A stretch of 64,000 bases of DNA from Cytidiella melzeri (taxonomy: Eukaryota > Basidiomycota > Agaricomycetes > Polyporales > Irpicaceae): assembly GCA_022592445.1 (NCBI GenBank), contig JABYQR010000002.1, forward strand, positions 421,896 through 485,895. The letters run 5' to 3'. Both the position numbers and the translations under genes were made by a program. The notes beneath the pieces were generated by a model. The model was not told the origin of the DNA and made no database searches. It saw only the letters and a list, made by a program, of their open reading frames with translations. Below, in pieces: positions 1 through 12,044 of this stretch (position 1 is its first letter; the number at the start of each line of letters is the position of its first letter).

Positions 1-84
1 CATGGCGTTGGGCTTGCGCTGACGAGTCTCGATAGACAAGTGGTGGCTAAGGTCAGCCGTACGAACTGCGTTTATGCCAGGCAT
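1..84 (-). CDS. Partial 5' end of an aminotransferase-like gene
   Basis: An open frame starts at an ATG on the minus strand (82-84) and runs off the left edge, giving 28 codons. The segment DLSHHLSIETRQRKPNAM resembles the N-terminus of fungal PLP-dependent aromatic-amino-acid aminotransferases, which often begin with a 'DLSHHLS...R.R.PNPM' stretch before the 'NGDPH' block. The downstream part is outside the window, so no catalytic residue can be checked. It is transcribed away from the NADH dehydrogenase gene. The family call rests on this short motif only. Confidence 0.5.
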   Translation of the reverse strand, partial: MPGINAVRTADLSHHLSIETRQRKPNAM

Positions 85-1122
85 GGTGAAGAAGCTTGAC
101 TGTCGCCGGGAACGGTGGGGGGCTGTGAGGGGAATGAAGAGTGGACCGTTGCGGCTCTGCGCTGCGAATATTTAAAGTATGGCGAATATGACTGATGATG
201 AGGCGAGCATTGCCTGCCGCGATAGGTGTTGTCCCGACTGATCCGCATGTCTACATGTAGTCCGTGGTTAGCGAGTCATGTCAACTAGACACTGCAAACC
301 ATCACACCTCCTGAATGATAGTCCTGCTTTCCCGCCCTTGCCTAATATTTCCCGCACTAACATTCCTGGCTTCGATCATTGGAGCCAAATAGTAGTCGAG
401 TATTGCAGACTATTCACAGGCACTCGAATGTGCAGTTTCCTTTTGCCCATACGTCTCCTGGGCTGCGCGTTGAGCGCACACAAGTCGGCGACAGCTGTCC
501 GATTTGGTAGCGAGCAGAAAGCAGCGCGGGCGAATGACAGTCGTGGCTGTACACCGGTCAAGAGTGACTTTCTGCAGGGCTGCCCTACCCGATCCCCGCT
601 GTGAATGCTGTGTGTTTGACTTGATACGCGCGTTGCTTACGTCCGAGCACACCAATCCGCGCTCCGGTAGTAGCTCTCAGTCCGCTAGGCGCATGATATG
701 CGCGAGGATTACTTTGCTCCGAGCGACGTGCTCGGCCGCCACATCGCATCCTCTGACTGTAATGCCACCAGTGGTGTTTCACTTTGCACGGCCACGAGCT
801 AGCTAGCTGAGATGTCTGCATGTTGGACGGTGAGCGTTGGACATCGAAATATGGTCGGCATCCGGCGATATACCACAACTTGAGTTTGCTGAGTGGAAGC
901 GTTCTGAGCAGGACCTCTGCGACCGTCGCCTCACGAACGACGCTCAGTTGTTGATTGAGTGATGCATATATAATGTATTATATAAAGTTGCCGACAATGC
1001 CCGGCGGAGTGATCGCGTCGGCGTCGATGACGTCGGCGTCGGTCGTCTTCACTCACAACCACCACCGCACCGTCTAACGCGACGACATTCACAACGGTGC
1101 ACGGCACAATCCCTCGCCCGCA
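85..1122. other. Divergent intergenic region
   Basis: About 1 kb separates the left-edge gene (minus) from the NADH dehydrogenase (plus). The overlapping reading frames here (278-878) have no recognisable protein content and no convincing splice pattern. An AT-rich stretch lies at about 962-985 and GC-rich sequence precedes the ATG at 1123. The region presumably holds both promoters. Confidence 0.5.
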
Positions 1123-4039
1123 ATGGCCATGTCTCCCCCGACAATGCTCGGCGCGCTCAGACACGCGTCGGTAGCCGCAACTCGTCCATCGAGCTCCGTG
1201 GCTTCTAGGAACGCGTTCCATACCTTGCAATCTCACAGACGCATCCGCTCGCTCTGCACACACCCACAACCTCCACATACCCACCAACTAGCGATACCCG
1301 TCACATTCTCTCCCAACTATCCTAGAGCCTTCTCCTCAAGCGTGACGAGACAAGATGTGCAGCAGCCCGCCGCTCCCGAAACACCACAGGCTCCGCGCAG
1401 GAAATTCATGCGGTTCAAGACCTTGGTCAGATATACGGGTTACCTGTTTGGCTCGACTGTCGTTGGCGTCGTCGTGCTGACCGGAGCGATCTTCCTGCAC
1501 GACGCCTTCACATACTCAGAGAAGGTACGTTTCCTCTCAAGTGTTGGCCCACTTCTGTCGCATTCTCTTATTGTGGCTCTGTAGCACATCGAGGGTGTAC
1601 CAATATCTCCTCTTGCGCTCAAATCCGAGCGCGGCGGACCAAAGAATTTACCTGTCATTAAATCCTACTTGAACGACATCGAAGACGACGCGCAAACTGC
1701 GCTGAGCACAAAACCTCACTTGGTGATCGTTGGTGGTGGTTGGGGTGTACGTTCGCGTTGTCTCTGCAAAGCTCTCAGCTTAATACAACCTTCCGCATAT
1801 GTCAGGCTATGGGAGTTCTCAGCAAACTCAATCCCGGTGATTACCATGTCACAGTCATCTCGCCCGAAACCTACACGACGTTCACCCCGTTACTGCCATG
1901 TAAAGTCATTCAGATCCTCAACATTTTAGCTGCTAATGCGGAGCTTTGTCTGCGTCATAGCGGCCGCTGTAGGAACAGTTCAAGTCCGCTCACTCGTCGA
2001 ACCTATCCGAAAGATTATCGCAAGACTACACGGACACCTTATTAGTGCCTACGTAAGTCTCTAGTTTGTGCATCGGTGTGGTACAGGCTGGATTCCAACG
2101 CCTTCTTGTGTAGGCAGTAGACCTAGTCATGTCGGAACGGTTGATCGAGGTGAAGACTGTCGCGCAGGACGGACTGAGCCAGAATATCTACGTTCCGTAC
2201 GTTGATCAACTTTTTTGTTATTCTCAGCTGTTGATCCGCAGACAGATACGATAAACTGGTCATTGCATGCGGCTCTACTTCTGCGACTCATGGTGTGCCC
2301 GGGCTTGAGAACTGCTTCCAACTGAAAACTATCGGCGACGCGCAAAAGATGCGGCACAGAATCATTGGTGCGTCAAATTACCTGGGCAGGCTTGTCCAAG
2401 AACTTACCAGTGTCACGATAGACAACTTTGAAACTGCTGCCTTGCCTACTACGTCTCCCGAAGAGCGCAAACGCCTGCTCAGCTTTGTTGTATGCGGAGG
2501 TGGACCGACCGGTGTCGAGACTGCTGCTGAGATCTACGATTTATGCCAAGAGGACATCATTAACTATGTGAGTATTTTGTCTCCGCTCACTGAAGAAACG
2601 AAGCTGAGAAAGCACAGTACCCGAAAGTGTGCCGCAAGGATGTTTCAATCAGCGTTATTCAGAGCAGGAGTCACATACTGAACACCGTATGTACCCTCCC
2701 GGTTTCACTTTTTTCGACCAAGCTGGCTGTGTTCTCATTCTTCAGCCATTCAGTACTCCGAGGCAATCTCCAAGTTCGCTGAAGACAAATTCTTGCACGA
2801 CGGTATCACGCTTATCACCAACGCACGCGTATCAGCCGTGACGCCCGATCACGTAACATACACCACCAAAGGTCCAGACGGCAAGACCGAGACGCACGAG
2901 ATCCCAAGTAACTTTGTGCTCTGGAGCACAGGCATTGCGATGAGCCCGTTCGTAGCGAGGGTGTCGAGTCTGCTGTAAGTTCGTTTTTCATTCGCATTGC
3001 GCGCCATAGCGAGTTCTGAGTAAACCATCGCGTGGACGACTAGGCCAAATCAGGTACATAAAAAGGCGATCGAGGTTGATGCGCACTTGCGTGTGAAAGG
3101 AGCACCGATCGGCGAGGTGTATGCTATCGGCGATGCGAGTACTGTAAGTCCGGCCCTTAGGATTGATAGGAGTAGCTCATGTTATCTCTGCGCAGATTGA
3201 AACATCAATTGTAAGTCACTTGCTCGAGCTTGTGGACGAGTCGGACAAGAACCACGATGGGAAGATCGACTTTGAGGAGTGGACGGATATGGGTAAGTTT
3301 TGCATCATTCCTCTAGTTAGTAGGGATGCGGACAGAGCTCTCGGGTTCTAGTGAAGAAGATTAAGAAGAAGATTCCCATGTCTGAGGAACACTTGGACAA
3401 GGTGAGTTCTCTCCCATGCCAAGACTTGACCACGAAGACTGATCGTCTACTTTCCATTCCAGGTCCGAGAACTATTCGATCTTTTCGACTCCGACGCAGA
3501 CAACTCGCTCAACTTGAACGAGCTCGCGGTGCTCCTCCAAGAGATCGGCAACAAGATCACCGCGTTACCCGCAACAGCCCAAGTGGCGTCTCAGCAGGGT
3601 AAATACCTCGGTGCAAAGTTCACAAAGCTGGAAAAGCAGCGCGCGACGTTGGAGAAGAACGAGCTGGGTATGAGCGGGATGGGCGTGGACGAGATTGTGG
3701 CGAAGCCATTCAGGTATATGCATCTTGGATCCTTGGCGTACGTGTTCTTCCTTTTGTCATCGGAGAGTTACTAATGATGGGTTTGCGGATTTAGGTATAT
3801 CGGCAACGCGGCGGTGTTTGACTTGGGCAAGTACAGCTTCATGGGCGGGTTGGCGGCAATGTATGCGTGGAGGAGTGTCTATTGGAGTGAGCAGGTGAGT
3901 TCGAGGACGCGCGCGTTGCTGATGATTGATTGGGTCATTCGGTGAGTGTCTTCTGTTCTCATTCTATGGATGCGTGTTCAGGCACTGACTTCGTTACAGC
4001 GGCGTGTGGGGACGGGATTTGTCGAGACTTCGAGACTAA
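1123..4039 (+). CDS. NDE1: External alternative NADH dehydrogenase with EF-hands, mitochondrial
   Basis: This is a rotenone-insensitive type II NADH:ubiquinone oxidoreductase, which oxidises NADH with FAD and passes electrons to ubiquinone without pumping protons. The start exon encodes an Arg/Ser-rich presequence and one transmembrane segment (YLFGSTVVGVVVLTGAIF), typical of enzymes facing the intermembrane space. Exons joined across short introns give the first dinucleotide fold (VIVGGGWG, then AMGVLSKLNP), the second (VVCGGGPTGVETAAEI) and the C-terminal YIGNAAVFD and FMGGLAAMYAWRSVYW blocks. Two EF-hand-like loops are inserted before the C-terminus: DKNHDGKIDFEE, and DSDADNSLNLNE. Their presence suggests calcium control, as known for Neurospora NDE1. 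A second ATG lies two codons after the first. Reading from the last splice gives a stop at 4037-4039. The next gene, CLP1, is convergent and 174 bp away. Confidence 0.93.
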
Positions 4040-4213
4040 GCTGTGCGGGGTAGATGCGACATTAGATAGGTGTTAAGTTTTCTATTTGCATTCACTGCTT
4101 TTTCTTATCCTGTACTCTGCATTGTGCGATCTTGATGTACTCGTGCATTCGATGGAATAGTTTTGTTTACACGTGCAAACAAACGATGCATTTCGTTTCT
4201 AGAGGACCTTTTT

Positions 4214-6279
4214 CTACTCTTCCCATTCAAACGATCCTACAATCGCAGTTCTCCCCGCGAGGGATACTTGGGTAGGTGCTAGGACAGTCATCTTTTTGTT
4301 GACGACATCGAGGCTCGTGCTAAAAATATGCACAAAACATAATTCTCTCAGCCCAGCGTTTTTGCGTGCCACATCAAGGAGAGGATCTTAAAAGAGCTGA
4401 AACGCACATAACAATAAACCCGACGACGTGCAAGTCGAGGATCTCTTCGTCATACCGTTCGGACTCGTCTGGGTTCGGAGGGGCGACCAAAGCGAGGACG
4501 GCGTTGTACAAGCCTGATCCGCCTTGCGTGGGATCGACCTGAATGGGTTGCATCTCGGACAGGACGCGGGTGGCGCCTATGGGGAGGGCAGAGGAGGGTG
4601 CCATCGTCTCTGCATTGTACCCAGAAAACAACACGACATCAGATAACCATCAATTTAGAGTGAACGGGTTTTGTTTTTTGGTGAACGCGAACCCAGAAAC
4701 GGGAGCTAGTGAGGGTGGCATGGCGCATGAGTAATGCGTACCTTCTCCGATACGCCAAATGGTGAGGTCTCCAAAGGGGATGACGAAACTTGACGGGGCG
4801 AGTGTGAAATCCATGATTTGTTCGCCGCCGATTAGGTAGCCTTTCGTGGCCGACGCTGAGGTGAGGGGAGGCATGCCGGGAGGCGGGGCGAATCGTTCAC
4901 CATAGAAGTAGGAGTGCATTTGGTAATTGTGCACGCGCGAACGGTAGAGCGCGTCTAGTTCCACAACCTGCGGGATTATTTTTTTAGATGAGATTCAGTG
5001 TGAATTACAGAAGCGTAAGACGCACGCCGCCCGATTTGGGGACTTTGACGACTGATATCTGTTTTGCGTAGGTACGCTGCATCTCAGCGTTGAGCTTCTC
5101 GTGACCGACGACGAGTATGACGTTGACTAGAGAAAGAAGACGTTCATGAGCAGATTCGTGAGTCGAAGACATGGGAACTGACTTCGAAACGCATCAATAC
5201 ATGCTTTGATGAGTGACTGTCTGTGATCTGCATTGCCGCCTGTGTTGGCGGCGAACGAGGAAGGGGTGTCGATGATGATGCCAGACGCTCGCCCTGAGGT
5301 GCACCATGAATCGTCAGAGACAGGAACACCCACTCATCGGTAGTCCAGCTTACCAAGGGTATCGTCTTCAAGCCTATCCCAGACATTCCCTCCCAAATTA
5401 CGTATCAGCCGCTCCAGCAGGAGCGGATTGCGCTTCACCTCTGAATGACCGTACCAGTACGCAAGCGGTGATAACGAATTCGAAGACATGTGTGTCGGAG
5501 CTGTCGTCGCAGCGCGACCTAGCGTGTGCGCCGGAGTTGACGTTTGCAATGGTGCTGGAATGGCCGTTGCTGAGATAGTCCCTGGTAATGTAGCACCACC
5601 CTACCACAATATTTGTGATGAGGATACACGCGGTGAAGCAAAAGAGAAAAAGTCTGAACCTCACTAGGGTCAACGTTCACAAGCATCGGACACCAGTCCT
5701 GCGCTGCTCGCGTGGCGTAGTTGAGAAGGATTTTTGTCAGAGTTGTCTTACCGGAATGATCTGGACCGAGAATCAACACGCGCGGTGGCTCCGAATCCTG
5801 GCTTTCGGTGTTGTACGCTTGAGAGTAGCTTGCGGGCTGGGCTTTGTTCGACTTTTGGAGAGCACGTATTCGCATGGCTTCTAGGGCCAAATGAACGTTT
5901 CCGTAGGCGTTCATCAGAGTTTCGTCTGACACGTATTCGGTGGACGGTTGGCCTGTGATGTGCTTGAGACAATGGTAAATTACACAAACATAGCAGATAC
6001 ACATCGGTGACTTATCTCCATCGTGCATCCTAGCCATGTAAACACGGCCGCCTTGCACTCCTCGTAAAAGAGGTATGTCTTGCCCTCGACGAGCTCTGCT
6101 CCGAATATCTCTGCTTGTCCGCGAACGAGCTAACCATTGTGCTCAGTGCAAGAAAATCAACACAACAGAAGAGAAAAACATACCTTGATCGCCAAAGATG
6201 TTCCAGGATCCAGCTCGAAGCGGTATTCACTCTCCGCATTTAACGTCCAATCTCTAGTAACAGCCAAGTGTTCGCCCAT
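4214..6279 (-). CDS. CLP1: CLP1, polynucleotide kinase of the mRNA 3'-end cleavage factor
   Basis: Clp1 is the P-loop subunit of cleavage/polyadenylation factor IA and acts in the nucleus. The chosen ATG (6277-6279) opens MGEHLAVTRDWTLNAESEYR, a normal Clp1 N-terminal beta domain. This is followed by GAELVEGKTYLF, the Walker A motif ILGPDHSGKTTLTK, a LVNVDPSE strand, PKSGGVVELD and HSYFYGERF. The last exon (4214-4319) encodes TSLDVVNKKMTVLAPTQV and ends EWEE. It joins the upstream exon at an intron of 4320-4407, giving VVGFIVITSLD, the usual Clp1 C-terminal strand. There are about eight exons. One intron (5960-6015) appears to be AT-AC and is listed separately. Confidence 0.92.
5960..6015 (-). 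other. Candidate AT-AC intron in CLP1
   Basis: On the minus strand the 56-nt interval begins ATAAGT and ends AGCAC. Removing it gives CTMEITGQPSTEYVS, which aligns without gaps to the Clp1 family pattern (human CSVQLSGRTEVAYVS). The 5' end looks like the U2-type AT-AC class (ATAAGT) rather than U12 (ATATCC). Canonical alternatives exist: GTCACC to ACAG gives MEISQPS and drops the conserved Gly, while GTGTAT to ACAG gives MEISHRCQPS. RNA evidence would decide. Confidence 0.55.
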
Positions 6280-6784
6280 CTCTATCGACCTGTGTACGTT
6301 TATACGCAGGGAACGGCCTCACAAGAGCACACGCAGGCTTTGGACAAACTGTTGCTCTATTCTTTACAGAGAGAGACACAACTGGAATACGAAAGAGCTT
6401 GCGGTATCTGGCGTCAAACCCAGCCGCGAAATTTGATCCGCAGAAACTTTCCACATCTAGTCATTGTAGTTGGCTTGAACACTCATAATCACGAAGATGT
6501 GCTACTAGGTACGTGTTCCAAAGGTTAACTTGTCGATACATTTTACTCGAACCTCATGTAAATATTCTCAAACGCGCCAGTGTTTGTGTAGGAGTAATAC
6601 TATACAATCACTTCGCTGGTTCTTCCACGTAGCCACAAACATCCTCAACACAATACCGCTGCCGAGAAATATGTTTGCAATTTAAATAAACGCGACTAGA
6701 GACTCTGAGTTTCATTCGGTTTCACACTAGAACAATCTCAGTAGGATTCGTTCATACTGTACATGATGCATTGTTCACTCACCA
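6280..6784. other. Intergenic, CLP1 promoter and NWD1 3' end
   Basis: About 500 bp lie between the CLP1 start and the NWD1 stop, both on the minus strand. The short frames seen here have no recognisable content. AT-rich stretches around 6530-6770 fit the NWD1 3' untranslated region. Confidence 0.45.
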
Positions 6785-9700
6785 CTAGGTTCTCTCAACT
6801 TCACCTGTCCAGGTCATGTTGCGCCACCCATCTTCCCTAAATTTGGAAAGGTCAACTCGCGTCGAAAACGAGAGACCCAGGCCCAGAACATCAACTTCTG
6901 CATAATCCCGGAGAAGAGAAGGGCGGAGATGGGAGGGTATCCATAACAGCAATCGGCCCTGCTCGTCCACCAGCCAGCCATCTTCCTTCAAGTCTGGTCC
7001 AGGTGACAAGATCTTGATTGCGTCCCAAATCCTGACGGTCCCGTCATCTGACGCAGACACAATGAGGGAATCGTTTGCTGAAAACATAGCCGACGTCGTT
7101 CCTTGCGTGTGACCACGAGGGACCTTCAGGAGGTTCTTGCCGCTCGCGGTGTCCCATATTTCTATTGTGCCAGCCCAATTCCCGGCAAGTAGAAGCGTTG
7201 AATCTGCAGAAAAGACAAGAGGGGCGGGCCGGGAGAACTTGGGTCTGAACTGATCATGCACGTCTGGCAATTGCAAGTGGCTCGTGTCTAAGAGAAGCTT
7301 TTCAGACTCTGTGTCCCAGACTCTGAGAAATCCATCGCAGCTGGCTGAGACAATCCTGTTACCATTCGAGGAGGAAAAGGTGACTGGCTCATCGATATGG
7401 AAAGAGGCATCTCCAAGTCCGAAAATTCCGGTGACATCTGCCAATGCTCCTGTCTCGATACTCAACAGCCGAACTCTTCCATCCCTGCAAGCTATAGCCA
7501 GCTTTGTTCCATCTTGAGAGTAGGCAGCAGATATAAGAGCTTCATCCACTGAGAGTGTTGTAGTTAGGCTGCCTGTCTCCGAGTTGTGAATCCGCACGCT
7601 GTATTCAGTGACCAGTGCCAGATTTGGTGGGCCAGAGATTGAACTTGGAGAAAATATGACCAACTTGACTTCTGTCTGTACGTCGACGACGAGAGGGTCT
7701 GTCTCTGATGAAGACCGCAATTTGTCGACGCTCCAGATACGACATGTTCCATCGGAGGAACTAGTCGCAAGTTGTGTCTCGTCCGATGATATGGCTATTG
7801 ATGATACACGCTGGTGGTGCCTGTCACAGATTTGCGCAGCTTCCCAAGTATCATCTGCACCCATTCGCCACATTATCACGGCGCCATCGTCTCTTCCTGC
7901 CACTATCACGGTGTTGTCGCAGAAAATAACGACTACGCACAGCGGAGAATCATTGACAACAGGGCTTGCGATCCGATCCCGGTACAGGTTGGCAGAAAGG
8001 GTTGTGGCGTCGAATATGCAAGCCTGGTTGTCAGTAACGTATGCGATGTGCTGTCCGTCGCAGGACCAAGCGGCAGAAATAACATTATCCGTCTCTACGA
8101 CGGGCTCAATCAGCGCTGCCCCCGTTTCAATATCCCAGAGTCGTATCATCCGGTCTTCTGGGCTGAAGGAAAGAAGATAATTTGTAGTGGGTGACAGCTG
8201 GAGGGAGACTACCCAGCCGGTGTGTCCAGAAATAATGCGTTCCACGAAGCCGTTGTCAGCGTTTCTGACGTGGATTGTGCCTGTTGTGGATCCGCATACA
8301 AGACGAGCACCATCTGAAGTGAACGCAATGGCAGGAAACACTTCACCATCTGCGAGGCTGAATTCTTTTGTCTGATCACCTGCGATATTCCACATGCGAA
8401 TACACCAATCTCCATAGGCCATCGACGCAAGCCACCGATTGTTGACTCCTGGACGGAAGGCTACATAGTAGGGGTCATGGCCAAGGTCAACCGTTTTGAC
8501 AAGCACAGCCAACTCCGCATCGAGGGTCCAGATCTTTATTGTGCCCTCTTTTGCCACCGACGCAAGGAAGGCATCGTCAGAGGATATTGCCAGAGGGGAC
8601 AGAAAGGCTTCGTCAGGACTCCTCCCAAGAACCTCCTCACTATGTCTGTTTATATTCCATACCTTCGCTGAAGAATCTGATGTCCATGAGATCAATCGCT
8701 GCCCATCATGCGTGAATTCCATTGAGTGCACAGGCCCGAAGTGTCTGGTCGGAGCCACGTGAGTAGCCTCCCCACTCTCAATGTCCCACACCTCAATTGC
8801 GCCATTTTCATAACCACAGGCTAGCTGCGTCTGGTTGATAGGGGAAAATGCAACTGTCTTCGCCCGACGGCGACCACTGCTGTTTAAAGTCTTTAGCCGA
8901 CGTGATGGTGTCCGGGTGCCACGATGTGTGATTGTAATACCAGCGTCTGAAATCCGTGGGTAGTAGTGGGCTGCGGCGACTGATTCAGGTTGCATGAGAG
9001 GGAGCATGGAGAGGTAGATGTGGGGAGTATTTTCGCTAATTGGCAGGTCGAACGTGTTAAGGAGCTTTCGGGCGTCGTCCAAGAAACTGATCATATCTGG
9101 AGTGGAGGACTTTGTTCACATGAGATAAAGTCAATTATGAGAACAGCGATTGAAAGCTCACCGAGTTATGTAGCCACCGGGAGGCGTCAATGAATATCTT
9201 GTCTCTGCCTTTTAACTCGAGTAGGCTGAGAACCTCCACCCAAAACAAAAGCTGTTCGAGCAAAAATTCCCACAGGGCCTCCAGCAACTTGCTCGAAGCC
9301 GTATCCTTCGGGTTGCAGTCGCAAAGGTGTTTGACCCAGCATACAGAGGCGTAGCGAAGACCAGGCGAGATGACAGTAGCAAGCTTCTGTTTGAGCCCAA
9401 CCACAGCATTGTTGCGATAGCAGGATGAATCCAGCTCAGCAATGTTGAAACGCAGACATCTCTTCATCAGCGCAAAGCATTGACCGGCAAGGGAGTAGCG
9501 GTAAGGGTTCACGTCGATAGACCACGGAAAGCCCTTGGAGGTGGACGCCATAAAGTAATCGGAGATGGTGACATGTCGGAAGTATAATGGCCGTCCCGAT
9601 TCGTGGTCAATGAGCGGACGGAGTCTTGCAAGTATGAAGCTTGAGCTCTGAACCGCGGAGAGGCCAAGAATTTCGTCAATGGTACTGACGAGTAGAGGGG

Positions 9701-12044
9701 CTTTACTAAGGAGCATGAAGCCAATGATGTCTCTAAACCGACTGATCCATCCGGTCGTCTTCCAATCGAGACCACAATTTGTTAGCACCGTTGTGTACAG
9801 TTCGTCGAGCTCCTCGAGTCGAGTTTCGCCTGAGACCAGCTCCTGCAGCATCGCGAATGGATCGACGTTGGCGTGTATTAGCTTAGCGCAAGTCGAAGCG
9901 GAAACGAACAGTCCCGAGGACATTGTTGCAAGCTTCTCAATATTCTGCTCCCATTTAGCGAGGTATTCGGTGTCCTTGTATGGCTCAGACAATTCGCGTA
10001 GCTCGCTGTCAAGGAAATCGCGCACATCGCGTCGTGTTTCATCCGAGCCACAGTCCACCTCCATCGATCGGATATGTCCTCCCCAGGCTGAAGAAGTGAA
10101 TATCCTATGAATGTCCGCCTCCGGCCGCCCTGTGACGACGAAGCGGTACGTGGATGGGAGCCTGGTGATTCCTTCCAATGCTCGAAGTAGATCGGCACGC
10201 GAACTTGCATCGCCGCACTCATCTAGGGCATCAAGAATTATCACAACAGGTCCATGAGTAGAGCCGTTGCAAGCTGTGAGAGGGCGAGTGAGGAGGACCT
10301 CGAATTGGCTGAGGATTGGAGTAGCCTTAATGTCCGAGTTACCTAGCGTCGTCGTGATACTCTCCGCAATCTGAGAGTCATAACAGGCTAGCTGGAAGGC
10401 GATGGTCCTAATGACGCCGTTCGGTACACTTTTGCCGCGCTCAAAACGAAGATAGGCACCTTGGCGCGACAGGCTGAGCATGTAGTCCTGAATCGACCTT
10501 GCAATGGTAGTCTTGCCCGAGCCAGCGGCGCCATTAAGCCAGAGGATATTCTGCGATGATTCAGTCAGTATCCAGTCGGTAATTTCTCGAAGCACGGAGA
10601 CGCGAGTTCCTTCCTGGCATGATCTTCGACCGTACACATCCATCATGTCCGGTTTAAGAAGTGTCTCCAAGTCTTGGGGGGTGAAGGTAAGCGTGAGTTT
10701 CATTGCCTTAGTTACATACTCACAGAGCTGATCGACTTGGCGAGCGACACGAGCAGTCACAATGGCTGTATTGAGGTTCACTTTCTGATCGATGTCACTT
10801 TTCAAGCCACCCAGGGCGTCTACAAACGCGTCGATCTTGCTCTTCTGGTCCCCAAGACTGAGCATTCGACCTGATACAGGAGTAGGTCAGCGTGCCGCTG
10901 GCATCATAGTGATCCAATATCCACATACCGACAAAACCCCGACCAGTGTACTCTCGGATAAACAAGCAGCATTCAGTGATCTGGTTGAACAGCTTCACCA
11001 CAACAGAGTGTATTCCTTCAAGCTTCTTGCGAACTTGATCTGCATCAAGCGCAAAGTCAAGAATGTCGGACAGCCTCCCTGCGAGCTTCACCAGCGCTTG
11101 ATCGGTTTTGAACTGTTTTTCAAGCACCTGTTCTCCAAGTAATCAATATATGGCAAAGACCGACATGCACATCCTATGACACTTACTCCGTAGAGAGCGG
11201 AGGCCACTGTCCAAGCAGCACTCACAAACGGATGTATCTAATGCCTTGCGCGTAAGTATCAACTCATGACTGACGATAGGACATGTTCACCGCGGCCAGA
11301 CCATCGAGAATACGTTTGATAGAGTCCAATTTACCGACGAGTGTCCCTACAGCGGAGTACAAGTCACTTGACTGTACTGCAGCGAGTGTCGAGTCAGATA
11401 CGGCTATAGCTGCGGCGAGCCTAGACGAATGTGCCACCGACGCGGCGGCTTGTACCGCACCACTCGTCTCCTGTTTGAGGCTGTCCGTTGCGCTGACGGC
11501 GTCCAATTGAAAGAACAAGATTGCGCTTGTTCTGTTGTGGGAAGATTTGAGATGCACGGGAGCTAGAGAGCTGAGCTGTTAGACTGCTGATTGGCTACAG
11601 AAGAGATACACACCTTCGCCTATCTTGCCTATGAAATCCGATACGGCGATTTCTGCGGTCCCAATGGACTCGTTTCTGATTCTTGACTCGCGTATCAAAC
11701 TCAGCGATATGGTGCTACTCGCGGTCGCATGTAGTCTGCTCGCTAGCCGTCAGACGGTCTGGTGCTAAAGTGAAGTTCAAGATGACATACGAAGGCATGA
11801 CCTCGTCCCATGTTGGTGAAAGGCTCTTCTTGGCGACTTTTGTCTTACAGGAAAGATTTCCCATCGAAACTTCCACGAATAAGTCAGGCAGCCTGGAAGA
11901 TTGCATCTTCGGTTTCCACATCACGTCCTCCGCTCGTATCACTGTCCACGAACTCAGCTGAAATCTAAGAGTATGTACATGCAAGGATCACAAACCTTTG
12001 AGCGAGTAAAGATCGTCCAGAGTCGGACGAATATCGTGCTGCAT
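6785..12044 (-). CDS. NWD1: C2-NACHT-WD40 STAND protein (fungal NLR-like)
   Basis: Domains in order: a C2-like segment near the N-terminus (SWTVIRAEDVMWKPK, LPDLFVEVSMGNLSCKTKV, SLSPTWDEVMPSYV); a helical region (HPFVSAAWTVASALYG and CCLFIREYTGRGFVG) seen in many agaricomycete STAND proteins; a NACHT NTPase with Walker A LNGAAGSGKTT and Walker B VVIILDALDECGD; and about 14 WD40 repeats, enough for two seven-bladed propellers, ending EDGWRNMTWTGEVERT. Such proteins are thought to act in self/non-self recognition or immunity, with WD40 repeats binding a ligand and NACHT driving oligomerisation. Introns are short; one (10673-10723, 51 nt) is a multiple of three, so the frame looks continuous across it. 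The WD40 part joins at an intron whose 5' site follows ...WLHNS. The first exon (MQHDIRPTLDDLYSLK, ATG at 12042-12044) matches NWD2, but its splice phase into the C2 exon is unclear. An alternative start is 11984. Confidence 0.88.

Noticed and set aside
278..878. Overlapping ORFs of 60-108 codons on both strands
   Set aside because: Biased composition, no domain, no splice signals and mutually overlapping; more likely chance frames in the divergent spacer.
7284..8762. Several plus-strand ORFs up to 190 codons
   Set aside because: They are shadows of the WD40 part of NWD1, whose minus-strand frame is clearly coding.
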